This document shows positions 43,001 through 50,923 of a DNA stretch of 64,000 nucleotides, one piece after another (positions within the stretch are counted from its first letter, which is position 1; each line of letters opens with the position of its first letter). The notes under the pieces are model-generated. The model searched no databases. It saw only the letters and a program-made list of their open reading frames with translations, and was not told the origin of the DNA. This stretch comes from Sporomusa sphaeroides DSM 2875 (GTDB taxonomy: Bacteria > Bacillota > Negativicutes > Sporomusales > Sporomusaceae): NCBI RefSeq assembly GCF_001941975.2, contig NZ_CP146991.1:869501-933500 (forward strand). The letters run 5' to 3'. Position numbers and translations under genes: made by a program.

Positions 43001-46000
43001 CCGCGCTATGGCGAAGTGAACTGGCGGTTTCGCTGCAGCCGGGCTTGTTTTTAAGCAACTGCACGGTAAACAAATGGGCAGAAATTATTTATGAAAAAAC
43101 AACCAAACCGGCAACTGACGAGGAAGCAGCCATATCTTTTCTTGCCTGCCCGGAGAAACGGTACGAGCCATTCCTTCTCAATGAGGTTCAATACGCCTAC
43201 TGGGCGGGCAGAAACCCCGAGATGGACTGGGGCGGAGTCGGTTGCTACGCGAGTTTTGAGATCGATATGGACAGTCTGGAGCCGGAACGGTTCGGACAGG
43301 CGCTGCGGGCATTAGTGCAGCGGCATGAAATGCTGCGCGCCGTCATTTCCCCGGAAGGGACTCAGACAATCCTGCCTGTTGGTTCTTTGCCGCTAACCAT
43401 TTACCGCCAGGAAGCAGTTCAGGACCTGGCGGCTCATCTTAAGCTGGTGAGGCAGGAAATGTCCACCCAGGTTATTCCTCTCGGCAGACCTATGTTTGAT
43501 GTCCGTCTTACCGAAATGGACACAGGCCGGTGGCGTATTCACTTCGGTATTGATTTTCTGATTGCCGATGCCTTGAGTCTGTATATTTTCTGGAAAGACT
43601 TAACCTGCCTGTATGCGGGCGAACAGTTGCCTGTACTGGAAGTTTCCTACCGGGATTACCTGGGTTATACGGCCGGGCGCCGGCAAACCCGGCAGTATGA
43701 ACTGGCGAAAAAATACTGGCAGGACAGGGTCGGGAATTTTCCGGCACCACCTCAGTTGCCTGTCAATCTGCCGGCCGGTAAGCCGGCAGCCGGTAAATTT
43801 GTTCGGCGGCAAAAACGGATCGACCGCACTAAGTGGCAGGCTTTTGTACAGGCGGCAGCCCGCCAAAATCTGACACCTTCGGCAGCCCTGCTCAGCCTGT
43901 ATGCGGAAGTGCTTGCCGCCTGGGGGGCAGGCAGCCGCTTTGCCGTGATGCTGACCGTATTTGACCGGGAAAGGGTTCATCCCCAGATTGATCAGATTAT
44001 CGGTGATTTTACGCAACTGATGCTGGTTGAAATCCGCCGTGAACAGGTTGCTGCCTCGCGGAATGCGGCTGCTATCCAGGCGCAAATGCTGGCCGATATG
44101 GAGCACAGTCATTATTCGGCCATCCAGTTTGTGAAAGAACTGAATCACCGGGAAAATTCCCGAGGACGGATGTATCCCGTAGTATTCACAAGCGCTCTCG
44201 GCATGCAGGAACTGCCTGATGCTGCCGGTCCGGCAAGCTTTTTGGACAATATCGGCTGGACAATGTCATCCACCCCCCAGGTCTGGCTGGATCATCAGGT
44301 GTACCCTGAGCAGGGGGGCGTCGCTCTCTCCTGGGATGCGCTGGAGGCCGTATTTTTGCCGGAAGTGCTTGACGCCATGTTCGAAGCCTATACCGGGCTT
44401 GTCGAGCGGGCGGCAGAGGAGGAAACCTTTTGGTCGGAAACCATAAGCGACCTGCGTCCTGAACGCCAGCGGCAGGTTCAGCAGCAGGCCAATAACACCG
44501 GCCGGGAAATCAAAAACAGGCTGCTGCATGAGGGTATCCGACGTCACGCCGCCAGCGCACCCGAAAAAGCCGCTGTTGTGTCCGACGACCGGTTGTACAC
44601 TTACCGGGAGTTAATTAACCGGGCCGATCAGGTCGCCGAATTGCTGCAGGAACAGGGAATTAAACCAGGTGACAGGGTCGCGTTGCAGATGAAAAAATCC
44701 TGCGAGCAGATTGCGGTTGTGCTCGGCATCGTTCAGACCGGCGCCGCTTATATTCCTATGGCCTGCGATCAGTCGCCCGCCCGGACGCTGGACATTCTCC
44801 GGCAGGCGCAGGCAACCATACTGTTTGTGGACGACAGGCTGGCTTTGGGGGACGCAGTCATAAAACAGGTCATCCCGGCCCACTGGGAAGAAAAACGAGG
44901 CATATGGCAGGCGGTGGCAATCAAGCCGGCGGATCTGGCCTACGTAATTTATACTTCGGGGTCAACCGGAACGCCCAAAGGCGTCGCTATTTCACATCAG
45001 GCGGCCATGAATACCATTTTAGAGGTAAACCGTCGCTTTGAGGTGACCGCGGCCGACAGCATTCTGGGTGTGTCGGCCCTGAGCTTCGATCTTTCCGTCT
45101 ATGATATTTTCGGCTTGCTGACAGCAGGCGGGACGCTGGTTTTGCCCACAGAGGCCGAGCGGCTGGACCCCAAGAGCTGGCGGCAGCTTTCACTGGCGCA
45201 TAGTATCAGTCTGTGGAATTCGGTGCCGGCCCTGATGGATATATATACCGACTTCCTGCTTGGCAGCGGCGGCCAGGATACCGGCATCAGACAGATTATC
45301 CTGTCCGGCGACTGGATACCCCTTGGACTGTTCAGTAAAATCCGGCAGGCATTGCCGCATGCGAAACTGACCGGCATGGGCGGAGCGACTGAAGCCGCCA
45401 TCTGGTCCAACTATTATGATGTTGAAGGCCTTGAACCGGACTGGAACTCCATACCTTACGGCTATCCGCTGGCCAACCAGTCATTTTACATTCTGGACGA
45501 ATTTGGCCGGCCCTGCCCTGACTGGGTGCAGGGAAAACTGCACATTGCCGGCAAGGGATTGGCTGACGGCTATCTGAATGAGCCGGAACTCACCTCACGG
45601 GCCTTCTTTCAGCACGCGGCATTACAGCAAAGACTGTATGACACCGGTGATTACGGCCGTTATCGGCAAAATGGCATCATTGAGTTTCTCGGCCGCAAGG
45701 ACAGTCAGCTCAAGATTAACGGCCACCGGATTGAGACAGGCGATATTCAGGCGGCTTTCGCCAAGTGCGGACTAACGGGAGAGAGTATTATTCTGCCTGT
45801 CGGCGACCGGATGGAGAGCAAAAAGCTGATTGCCTACGTTAAAGTCAACCCGGAGTGCTTCACCGAACCGGACCTGAAAAAACGTCTTAACGCCTATCTG
45901 CCCGGCTATTGCATTCCGGAAAGAATCATTGCTGTCAACGACTTTCCCGTTACTTCCAACGGCAAAATTGACAGGAAAAAGCTGCTGGAGCATTTCGCCG

Positions 46001-48531
46001 CTCTGCCTTCAGAGGCCCCTGCTCCCGCGAGTTGCGGCGTACCGGCGCAGCAGCCGGTGCTGCAGACAGTCCGGGAGACGCTAAACCTGGCGGATTTGCA
46101 GCCAAGTGATAATTTAGGCGACCTGGGCGTTTCGTCTATTGACATGATCCGGCTGGCCAATCGCCTGGAAGCCGCTTTTGGCGAAAGGCCTTCTGTCGGA
46201 GAAATGGTGGGCTACCAGTCGGTGGCCGAACTGCTTGATTTTTATCGGCAGCGGCATATCGGCTCCGGCGAAAACCAGGCAGGCCGGCTTCTGACCGACC
46301 CGCGGTTTTGTCTGTTTTCCGAGGAGCAGCTGCAATATCTCAGCAAGCTGGAACCGCTTCAAGCTTGCCGGCAAACGGCAAGCTTACGGCGAACCGACCT
46401 GGCTGACAACAAACGGATACCACTCAGTTTTGCTGAATCCGGCTTTAAACAGGAACAGCACCTTCAGCGCCAAAACAGTCATGAATTTCTGCCAGGGCCG
46501 CTCGACACCGCTTCTTTCCAGCAATTTTTGGCATTGTGCCTGCAGCAGCCTTCTGCCAGCGACAGCTATCCCGTCCAGATTTACCTGTCGGTATTTGCCG
46601 GCGGCATTGCCGGAATGGAGGCAGGCAGTTATTATCTGGATGTCGCCGATCATTCCCTGGTGCAACTGCACCGACAGACAATACCGCTGTCTGCCGATCC
46701 TGCAACCAGCGACAGTCTGAAGAATCCGGCGTTTATCCTGCATTTCGTTGGCGACCTGGCCGCCGTTTATCCGGTGTATGAAAAAGACGCGCTCAAATTT
46801 TGCTTCATTGAAACCGGCTTACTCTGCCAACGGCTTGAAACTTATGCCGGACTTTTTGATATAGGCTGCTGCCGGCTTGACGCATATGCATTTGAGCAAT
46901 ATCGCTCCTTGTTTGATGTAACAGCCCGGCATTGTTACTTGCATTCCCTGGCGGCCGGGAAAATCAATTACAAAGTGGAAAAACCGGAATTGCCGGAAGA
47001 CTTCACCGCGATTTTTAAAGACATGGAACGTTTAACCGAAAAATGCCGCACGCAGGAGATTCAATTATGGCTTGAGGACGACCGGCTGAAGTTCAAAGCC
47101 CCCGCTGCTGCCATGACGCAGGAAATCCAGGCCGAACTGAAGGCCAATAAGGCAAGCCTGATCCGGTATCTCCGGGAGTTTACGGCCCAAAGCAATCCGG
47201 ATTGCCGGCCGAGCAGGCAGGCTTTCAGTCTGACTCCTCTTCAGTTGGCATATGTTCTGGGGCGTTCGCCGGATTATGAACTGGGGAATACCAGCGCCCA
47301 TTATTATGCAGAGTTCGAGTGCCCGGACATTGATCCGGTGAAGCTGGAAAACGCCGTAAATGAAGTTATCGGCAAGCAGGAAATGCTGCGAACCGTCATT
47401 TACGCCAACGGCACCCAGCAGGTACTAGCGGAACAGCCCCGCTTCAGCGTTCCGGTACAGCAAATTGACGACCGGCAGCAGCTCAGTGCCATTAGGAGTC
47501 AATGGTCGCACCATACTTATGAACTTGGCAAATGGCCGATGTTTCATATTCAGATCAGCCAGTTGGGCAATAACCTGTCGCGGCTTCACTTCAGTTTTGA
47601 CTGCCTGATTGTGGACGGCTGGAGTGCGCAGCTGTTGTTCCGGGAAATTTTCCGGGCTTATTACGGCCATCCCGTTCTTGCCCCGGGTTTTACCTTCCGG
47701 GAATATATCAGCCAGGCAGCAGGCTGGCTGGAGGACAAAAGCTACCATCAGGCGGCGGCCCGTTACTGGGAAGAGAAAATCAAACATTTGCCGCCGGCAC
47801 CGGCACTGCCGTTCATAAAAAACTTCAGTGAAATAATCAAACCCCATTTCCGCCGGCTGCAGTTTGTGCTGTCGGCAGCCGACGCACACCGGTTGCGGGA
47901 GCGGATAAAAAAATATCGTTTCACACCTTCGGCCGTTATTTGCACGGCTTATATGAAAGTTCTCTCCCGCTGGAGCAGCCGGCAGGACCTTACCCTCAAT
48001 CTCACGCTGTTCAACCGTCTGCCGCTGCATGAGGATGTGCCGCACATTCTCGGTGATTTTACCAATATCGCCCTGATTTCCTTTTTTTCCGGCAGTTCTT
48101 TTGTCCGGGAAACCAAAAGCGTCCAGGAGCAATTGTGGCAGGCAGTTGAATACCGCACCTACAACGGACTCGACCTTTTACGCCGGCTTGCCAAAGATTC
48201 GCCGGGCAAGGCGGTGATGCCGGTTGTTTTTACCAGTTTGCTGTTTGGCGAAGCTGCCGGCGACACGACAGCGATTTTCCCACCGGCGCTGCAGGAAGTG
48301 TATGCCATCAGTCAGACGCCGCAGGTTGCCATTGATCACCAGGCTTACGAACGCGACGGTTCGCTGGTTTTGATCTGGGATGTTGTCGAGGAGGTATTTG
48401 CCGCTAACGTGGTGGAAGCCATGTTTGCGGCTTACCGGAATCTGATCGACCGGCTGATAGCCGGGGAAGACTGGGATCAGGAATTTACTGTTACCGGTCC
48501 GGGCAGCCCGGGCCAGAATGGAGAGGTTTGA
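40042..48531 (+). CDS. Hybrid PKS-NRPS: KS-AT-ACP-Cy-A(Cys)-PCP-Ox-docking-Cy
   Basis: A 2829-residue megasynthase; ATG 40042 follows GAGGGGAGG. Order: KS (about 35-470; Cys207 in DTACSSS, EAHGTGT, NIGHLEAA), malonyl-type AT (about 565-860; Ser656 in GHSVG, HAFHS), ACP (Ser980), Cy1 (about 1040-1480; DFLIADALS, Asp1171/Asp1176), A (about 1500-1980; FDLSVYDIFG, pocket by hand D-L-Y-N-I-S-M-I, Cys-like), PCP (Ser2032), a SagB/nitroreductase-type FMN oxidase (about 2085-2310) and a TubC-like docking segment (about 2325-2380). It ends in a complete Cy2 (about 2390-2810; DCLIVDGWS, Asp2520/Asp2525) with no A domain after it. No ketoreductase, so a beta-keto group should remain. Predicted: one malonyl extension, thiazoline formation, oxidation to thiazole, then condensation with the Cys held by the 24402 protein. 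Confidence 0.9.
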   Translation: MHTETTALVKSDIIKKALIEIKQLKQELHWLRDSQHEPIAVIGMACRFPGGITNPAEFWQALVEQRDLIGSVPAGRWEPYRSNNPGSPYLEQAGFLLEDIEAFDHRLFRFSPKEAERTDPQQRLFLKICWEALENSGYAPDRLKGSKTGVYAGVSLPDYLYALHLDQKNNLILEPDDITGSGFSFLSGRAAYFFGFQGPGITLDTACSSSLVAVDQALKGLMAGDCDMAIAGGVNLMYSPATTELLATLNILSPDCVIRSFDAKANGTVRGEGGGVVILKKLAAALRDGDRIHAIIRGSGVNQDGPSSGLTAPYGPAQEKLINDVWRRCRLDCHDIGYIEAHGTGTELGDPIEVAALANVLKDRTAPVYLGTVKTNIGHLEAAAGIAGLIKTILAVENGVIPGNLHFETPSPHIEWEEVPIKVPARTLTWETGPDKPRIAGVSSFGLSGTNAHVVVEQYCGTALPQGKSSRNCDADRPFPFKFSSVTEQGLCRQLEAFLSHLEKAQPQDETGLANLSYSLNSIKADLPVRMVIWARSAGELKENIKQALAGRTSAAVSRGSTAKKVVFLFTGQGSQYPAMFADFYRENRIFRSCLDECNTYYQAITGQDLRKIIFSGGSCLHETRYTQPALFAVEYALARLWQEYGVEPVLMAGHSVGEYTAACLAGVFTLADAVKLITARGELMYSLPRCGRMAAVLAGRETVSSLLAEKQCVTIAATNTPGQTVISGDEREVNEVCDALAGQGIKTVPLQVSHAFHSPLMAPMLARFEAVAQEVKYSAPVKKLLSNVTGGPAGEEIGSWQYWSRHIPAEVRFYDSIRSIENPGEYVFLEIGPAPVLTAMVECICGDGADCIVTNYPDMRTGEQLARSLFYLYNRGAGINWQQYYADSGCKKVAVPNYRFTEKHFGLVPINNEPGCFDSPDRPASAGGTALPGSYRAGQPFAQPAEVKHYVRQALIRELKIAAEELDDNQNLLLYGLNSIVATRLAALWRSELAVSLQPGLFLSNCTVNKWAEIIYEKTTKPATDEEAAISFLACPEKRYEPFLLNEVQYAYWAGRNPEMDWGGVGCYASFEIDMDSLEPERFGQALRALVQRHEMLRAVISPEGTQTILPVGSLPLTIYRQEAVQDLAAHLKLVRQEMSTQVIPLGRPMFDVRLTEMDTGRWRIHFGIDFLIADALSLYIFWKDLTCLYAGEQLPVLEVSYRDYLGYTAGRRQTRQYELAKKYWQDRVGNFPAPPQLPVNLPAGKPAAGKFVRRQKRIDRTKWQAFVQAAARQNLTPSAALLSLYAEVLAAWGAGSRFAVMLTVFDRERVHPQIDQIIGDFTQLMLVEIRREQVAASRNAAAIQAQMLADMEHSHYSAIQFVKELNHRENSRGRMYPVVFTSALGMQELPDAAGPASFLDNIGWTMSSTPQVWLDHQVYPEQGGVALSWDALEAVFLPEVLDAMFEAYTGLVERAAEEETFWSETISDLRPERQRQVQQQANNTGREIKNRLLHEGIRRHAASAPEKAAVVSDDRLYTYRELINRADQVAELLQEQGIKPGDRVALQMKKSCEQIAVVLGIVQTGAAYIPMACDQSPARTLDILRQAQATILFVDDRLALGDAVIKQVIPAHWEEKRGIWQAVAIKPADLAYVIYTSGSTGTPKGVAISHQAAMNTILEVNRRFEVTAADSILGVSALSFDLSVYDIFGLLTAGGTLVLPTEAERLDPKSWRQLSLAHSISLWNSVPALMDIYTDFLLGSGGQDTGIRQIILSGDWIPLGLFSKIRQALPHAKLTGMGGATEAAIWSNYYDVEGLEPDWNSIPYGYPLANQSFYILDEFGRPCPDWVQGKLHIAGKGLADGYLNEPELTSRAFFQHAALQQRLYDTGDYGRYRQNGIIEFLGRKDSQLKINGHRIETGDIQAAFAKCGLTGESIILPVGDRMESKKLIAYVKVNPECFTEPDLKKRLNAYLPGYCIPERIIAVNDFPVTSNGKIDRKKLLEHFAALPSEAPAPASCGVPAQQPVLQTVRETLNLADLQPSDNLGDLGVSSIDMIRLANRLEAAFGERPSVGEMVGYQSVAELLDFYRQRHIGSGENQAGRLLTDPRFCLFSEEQLQYLSKLEPLQACRQTASLRRTDLADNKRIPLSFAESGFKQEQHLQRQNSHEFLPGPLDTASFQQFLALCLQQPSASDSYPVQIYLSVFAGGIAGMEAGSYYLDVADHSLVQLHRQTIPLSADPATSDSLKNPAFILHFVGDLAAVYPVYEKDALKFCFIETGLLCQRLETYAGLFDIGCCRLDAYAFEQYRSLFDVTARHCYLHSLAAGKINYKVEKPELPEDFTAIFKDMERLTEKCRTQEIQLWLEDDRLKFKAPAAAMTQEIQAELKANKASLIRYLREFTAQSNPDCRPSRQAFSLTPLQLAYVLGRSPDYELGNTSAHYYAEFECPDIDPVKLENAVNEVIGKQEMLRTVIYANGTQQVLAEQPRFSVPVQQIDDRQQLSAIRSQWSHHTYELGKWPMFHIQISQLGNNLSRLHFSFDCLIVDGWSAQLLFREIFRAYYGHPVLAPGFTFREYISQAAGWLEDKSYHQAAARYWEEKIKHLPPAPALPFIKNFSEIIKPHFRRLQFVLSAADAHRLRERIKKYRFTPSAVICTAYMKVLSRWSSRQDLTLNLTLFNRLPLHEDVPHILGDFTNIALISFFSGSSFVRETKSVQEQLWQAVEYRTYNGLDLLRRLAKDSPGKAVMPVVFTSLLFGEAAGDTTAIFPPALQEVYAISQTPQVAIDHQAYERDGSLVLIWDVVEEVFAANVVEAMFAAYRNLIDRLIAGEDWDQEFTVTGPGSPGQNGEV

Positions 48532-48534
48532 TCT

Positions 48535-49305
48535 ATGCAGAGTACCAACAAATGGTTTCCTTTTGCCCATAACCGGGATGGCAGAAAACACAAACAGGTT
48601 TTTTGCTTCCATTATGCGGGCGGCAGTTCCGTCATCTTTAAACAATGGGCTGCTGCCAGCCGGCCGGTGGAATTCATCCCTGTCGAGCTTCCCGGCCGGG
48701 GGATACGGAGCGCCGAAGCCTGCCTGGAAAATTTCGACCAGTTAACAGAGCAGTTGCTGACCGGCCTGCTGCCGGCCGTCGATAGCCATCCCTTTTACTT
48801 TTTCGGACACAGCCTCGGTGCGGTAATCGCCTTTGAAGTGGCCTGGCAACTGCAAAGCCGTTACGGTCTCCATCCTGAAAAGCTGATTGTCGCCGGCCGG
48901 CATGCGCCCCACCGGCCGGACCCCTCAATATTTAAGAGCTATATGAACGATGAAGCGCTTATCCGGGAACTGAAGCGATTAAACGGAACGCCGCAGGAGA
49001 TTCTGGAAAACAAGGAAATTCTCGGCTTCTTATTGCCCATGATCAGGAGTGATTATAAACTTCATGAGAGCTACCGCTACCGGGGCCAGAAGCTGAACAA
49101 GATACCGGTCGTCGCTCATGCGGGTAAACATGACCACGAAGCCAATGCTGCCTTAATGCAGCATTGGCGTGAGGCGACAGACGGTAATTTTGCACTCAAG
49201 GAATTTGACGGCAATCATTTCTTTGTGCAGAAGCTGGGCGAAGAGTACCTTGCAGAACTGATCAGGGAGATTCTACAAACTGACTATGATGAAAGGGGGG
49301 CCTAA
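48535..49305 (+). CDS. Type II thioesterase (YbtT/GrsT-like)
   Basis: A 256-residue alpha/beta hydrolase, normal length for an editing thioesterase. Motifs: FHYAGGSS near residue 25, nucleophile elbow GHSLGA near 99, and the catalytic-His region DGNHFFV near the C-terminus. It removes wrongly loaded or stalled acyl groups from carrier proteins. It begins 3 bp after the megasynthase stop and is clearly part of the same operon. Confidence 0.92.
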   Translation: MQSTNKWFPFAHNRDGRKHKQVFCFHYAGGSSVIFKQWAAASRPVEFIPVELPGRGIRSAEACLENFDQLTEQLLTGLLPAVDSHPFYFFGHSLGAVIAFEVAWQLQSRYGLHPEKLIVAGRHAPHRPDPSIFKSYMNDEALIRELKRLNGTPQEILENKEILGFLLPMIRSDYKLHESYRYRGQKLNKIPVVAHAGKHDHEANAALMQHWREATDGNFALKEFDGNHFFVQKLGEEYLAELIREILQTDYDERGA

Positions 49306-49343
49306 ACCGGTTGTAGTGCCAAGCATTTTCAGTAAGCTTACTA

Positions 49344-49357
49344 TTGCCTTAAGGCAA
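49344..49357 (+). other. 14-bp perfect palindrome before the MetY-like gene
   Basis: TTGCCTTAAGGCAA is a perfect palindrome, 3 bp before the ribosome site GGAAAGGAAGG of the 49378 gene. It could be a small hairpin or an operator; no regulator match is claimed. Confidence 0.4.
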
Positions 49358-49377
49358 CAGGAAAGGAAGGATTAATT

Positions 49378-50676
49378 ATGAGTAAAATTGATTCCAAACT
49401 ACGGGAGGAATCCCTTGCCGTACATGCCGGTCAGGAAGCCGACCCTGTGACGGGTTCACGTGCGGTGCCGATATTTCAAACAACATCTTACTTATTTAAT
49501 AATGCCGACCATGCGGCAAATCTTTTCGCATTGAAAGAACCCGGTAATATTTACACCCGCCTGATGAATCCGACAACCGATGTTCTGGAAAAACGGGTTG
49601 CCGCCATGGAAGGGGGAGTCGGAGCACTGGCCGTGGCCAGCGGTATGAGCGCAATTGCCATTGCGCTGCTTACCATCGCGCAGGCAGGTGATGAGATTAT
49701 TGCCACCGATAATCTTTATGGGGGAACCCATAATCTTTTTAATCACGTATTCAGACGCTTTGGCATTAAGGTTAATTTTGTCCGGTCCAACGATCTGGAG
49801 GGCTTACAGCAAGCCGTTACCGCCAGAACAAAGGCAATCTATGCCGAATCCATCGGCAATCCGAAGCTTGATGTGACAGATATAGCGGCAGTTGCGGAAA
49901 TTGCCCATGCCAACGATATTCCTTTCATTCTGGATAACTCAGTAGCACCCTATCTGCTGAAACCCTTTGCGTATGGAGCCGACATTATCGTGTATTCGGC
50001 CGGCAAGTTTCTTGGCGGCCATGGGACAAGTCTCGGCGGAATTATTGTTGATTCCGGCAAATTCAATTGGGAAAATGGCAAATTTCCGCTTATCGCCAAT
50101 CCCGATCCGAGTTATCACGGCTTGAATTTTATAGAAGATTTTCGTTCTGCAGGCAATATTGCCTATATCTTAAAGGCCCGCGCCACTTTGCTGCGTGATC
50201 TCGGTCCGGCAATTTCACCGTTCAATTCTTTTCTCATTCTTATGGGGATTGAAACCCTGCATCTCAGAATGCCGCGGCATGCCGAAAATGCGCTCGCAAT
50301 CGCCAAACACCTGGCAAAGCATCCGGCAGTTGAGTGGGTAAACTATCCGGGGCTTGATGACAGTCCGGAAAGAAAACGGGCTGAGAAATATCTTCCCCAG
50401 GGTTGCGGGGCAATCATCGGCTTCGGAATAAAAGGCGGTCTGGAGGCCGGCAAGAATTTTATCAACTCTTTGCAGTTGATTTCGCATCTGGCTAATTTGG
50501 GAGATTCCAAAACGCTGGCGATACATCCCGCCAGCACCACCCATCAGCAGCTGGCAGCTGCTGAACAGCTTGCCGCCGGTGTTACACCCGAATTTATCCG
50601 GCTTTCGGTGGGCATTGAAAATATTGCCGATCTCATTGAAGATATTGATCAGGCATTGGCAAAGGCAGTAATTTAG
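49378..50676 (+). CDS. O-acetylhomoserine sulfhydrylase-like PLP enzyme (MetY family)
   Basis: A 432-residue Cys/Met-metabolism PLP enzyme. Features: [13 protein letters not shown] near residue 58, [51 protein letters not shown] and the PLP-lysine segment [15 protein letters not shown] near 202-216 (most relatives have S-x-TK at this point). It usually makes homocysteine or cysteine from O-acetyl-homoserine/serine and sulfide. As the last gene of an operon that consumes three cysteines per product, it may supply Cys or a Cys analogue. It follows the thioesterase by 72 bp and is ended by the conserved hairpin at 50742. Confidence 0.85.
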   Translation: MSKIDSKLREESLAVHAGQEADPVTGSRAVPIFQTTSYLFNNADHAANLFALKEPGNIYTRLMNPTTDVLEKRVAAMEGGVGALAVASGMSAIAIALLTIAQAGDEIIATDNLYGGTHNLFNHVFRRFGIKVNFVRSNDLEGLQQAVTARTKAIYAESIGNPKLDVTDIAAVAEIAHANDIPFILDNSVAPYLLKPFAYGADIIVYSAGKFLGGHGTSLGGIIVDSGKFNWENGKFPLIANPDPSYHGLNFIEDFRSAGNIAYILKARATLLRDLGPAISPFNSFLILMGIETLHLRMPRHAENALAIAKHLAKHPAVEWVNYPGLDDSPERKRAEKYLPQGCGAIIGFGIKGGLEAGKNFINSLQLISHLANLGDSKTLAIHPASTTHQQLAAAEQLAAGVTPEFIRLSVGIENIADLIEDIDQALAKAVI

Positions 50677-50741
50677 AAAAGCAACAGGTTTTAGCTTAGT
50701 GCGAGGTTGCTGATTAGACGCCAGAAGTAAACACAGGCTTG

Positions 50742-50786
50742 GATTTTAGGAACAGGAAAGCAGAGACTTTCGCTGTTCCTAAAATC
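50742..50786 (+). terminator. Conserved 14-bp hairpin terminator, copy 2
   Basis: GATTTTAGGAACAG (50742-50755) pairs perfectly with CTGTTCCTAAAATC (50773-50786), followed by CTTTTT. The T tract is also the first operator repeat of the next promoter. Confidence 0.8.
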
Positions 50787-50845
50787 CTTTTTGGCATAAA
50801 ATTATCCTTTTTTGCGTGGAAGCAAGCCCCAAAATAAGGTATTAT
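50784..50845 (+). promoter_or_regulatory. Predicted AraC operator repeats and -10, module D
   Basis: Direct repeats beginning ATCCTTTTTGGCAT (50784-50797) and ATCCTTTTTTGCGTGG (50804-50819), 20 bp apart, then -10-like TATTAT (50840-50845) 20 bp after the second repeat. Almost the same block as at 24201-24263. Confidence 0.65.
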
Positions 50846-50859
50846 GATTTTGTTGTTAT

Positions 50860-50878
50860 GATTATGATAATCAATATC
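50860..50878 (+). promoter_or_regulatory. Fur box, module D
   Basis: GATTATGATAATCAATATC matches 17 of 19 Fur consensus positions and lies after the predicted -10. Confidence 0.87.
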
Positions 50879-50923
50879 AATTTGAACGGTAGGTAGCGAA
50901 GTCGTCAGAAGGAGTGTATATGG

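Noticed and set aside
46300-46960. Ketoreductase or dehydratase domain in the 40042 protein
   Set aside because: No Rossmann GxGxxG motif or HxxxGxxxxP; the visible motifs fit a SagB/nitroreductase oxidase, and the position after a PCP does not fit a PKS reductive loop.
50677-50923. Cobalamin riboswitch upstream of a TonB receptor
   Set aside because: The gap is short and is fully explained by a terminator, operator repeats, -10 and a Fur box; no B12-box-like sequence was seen.
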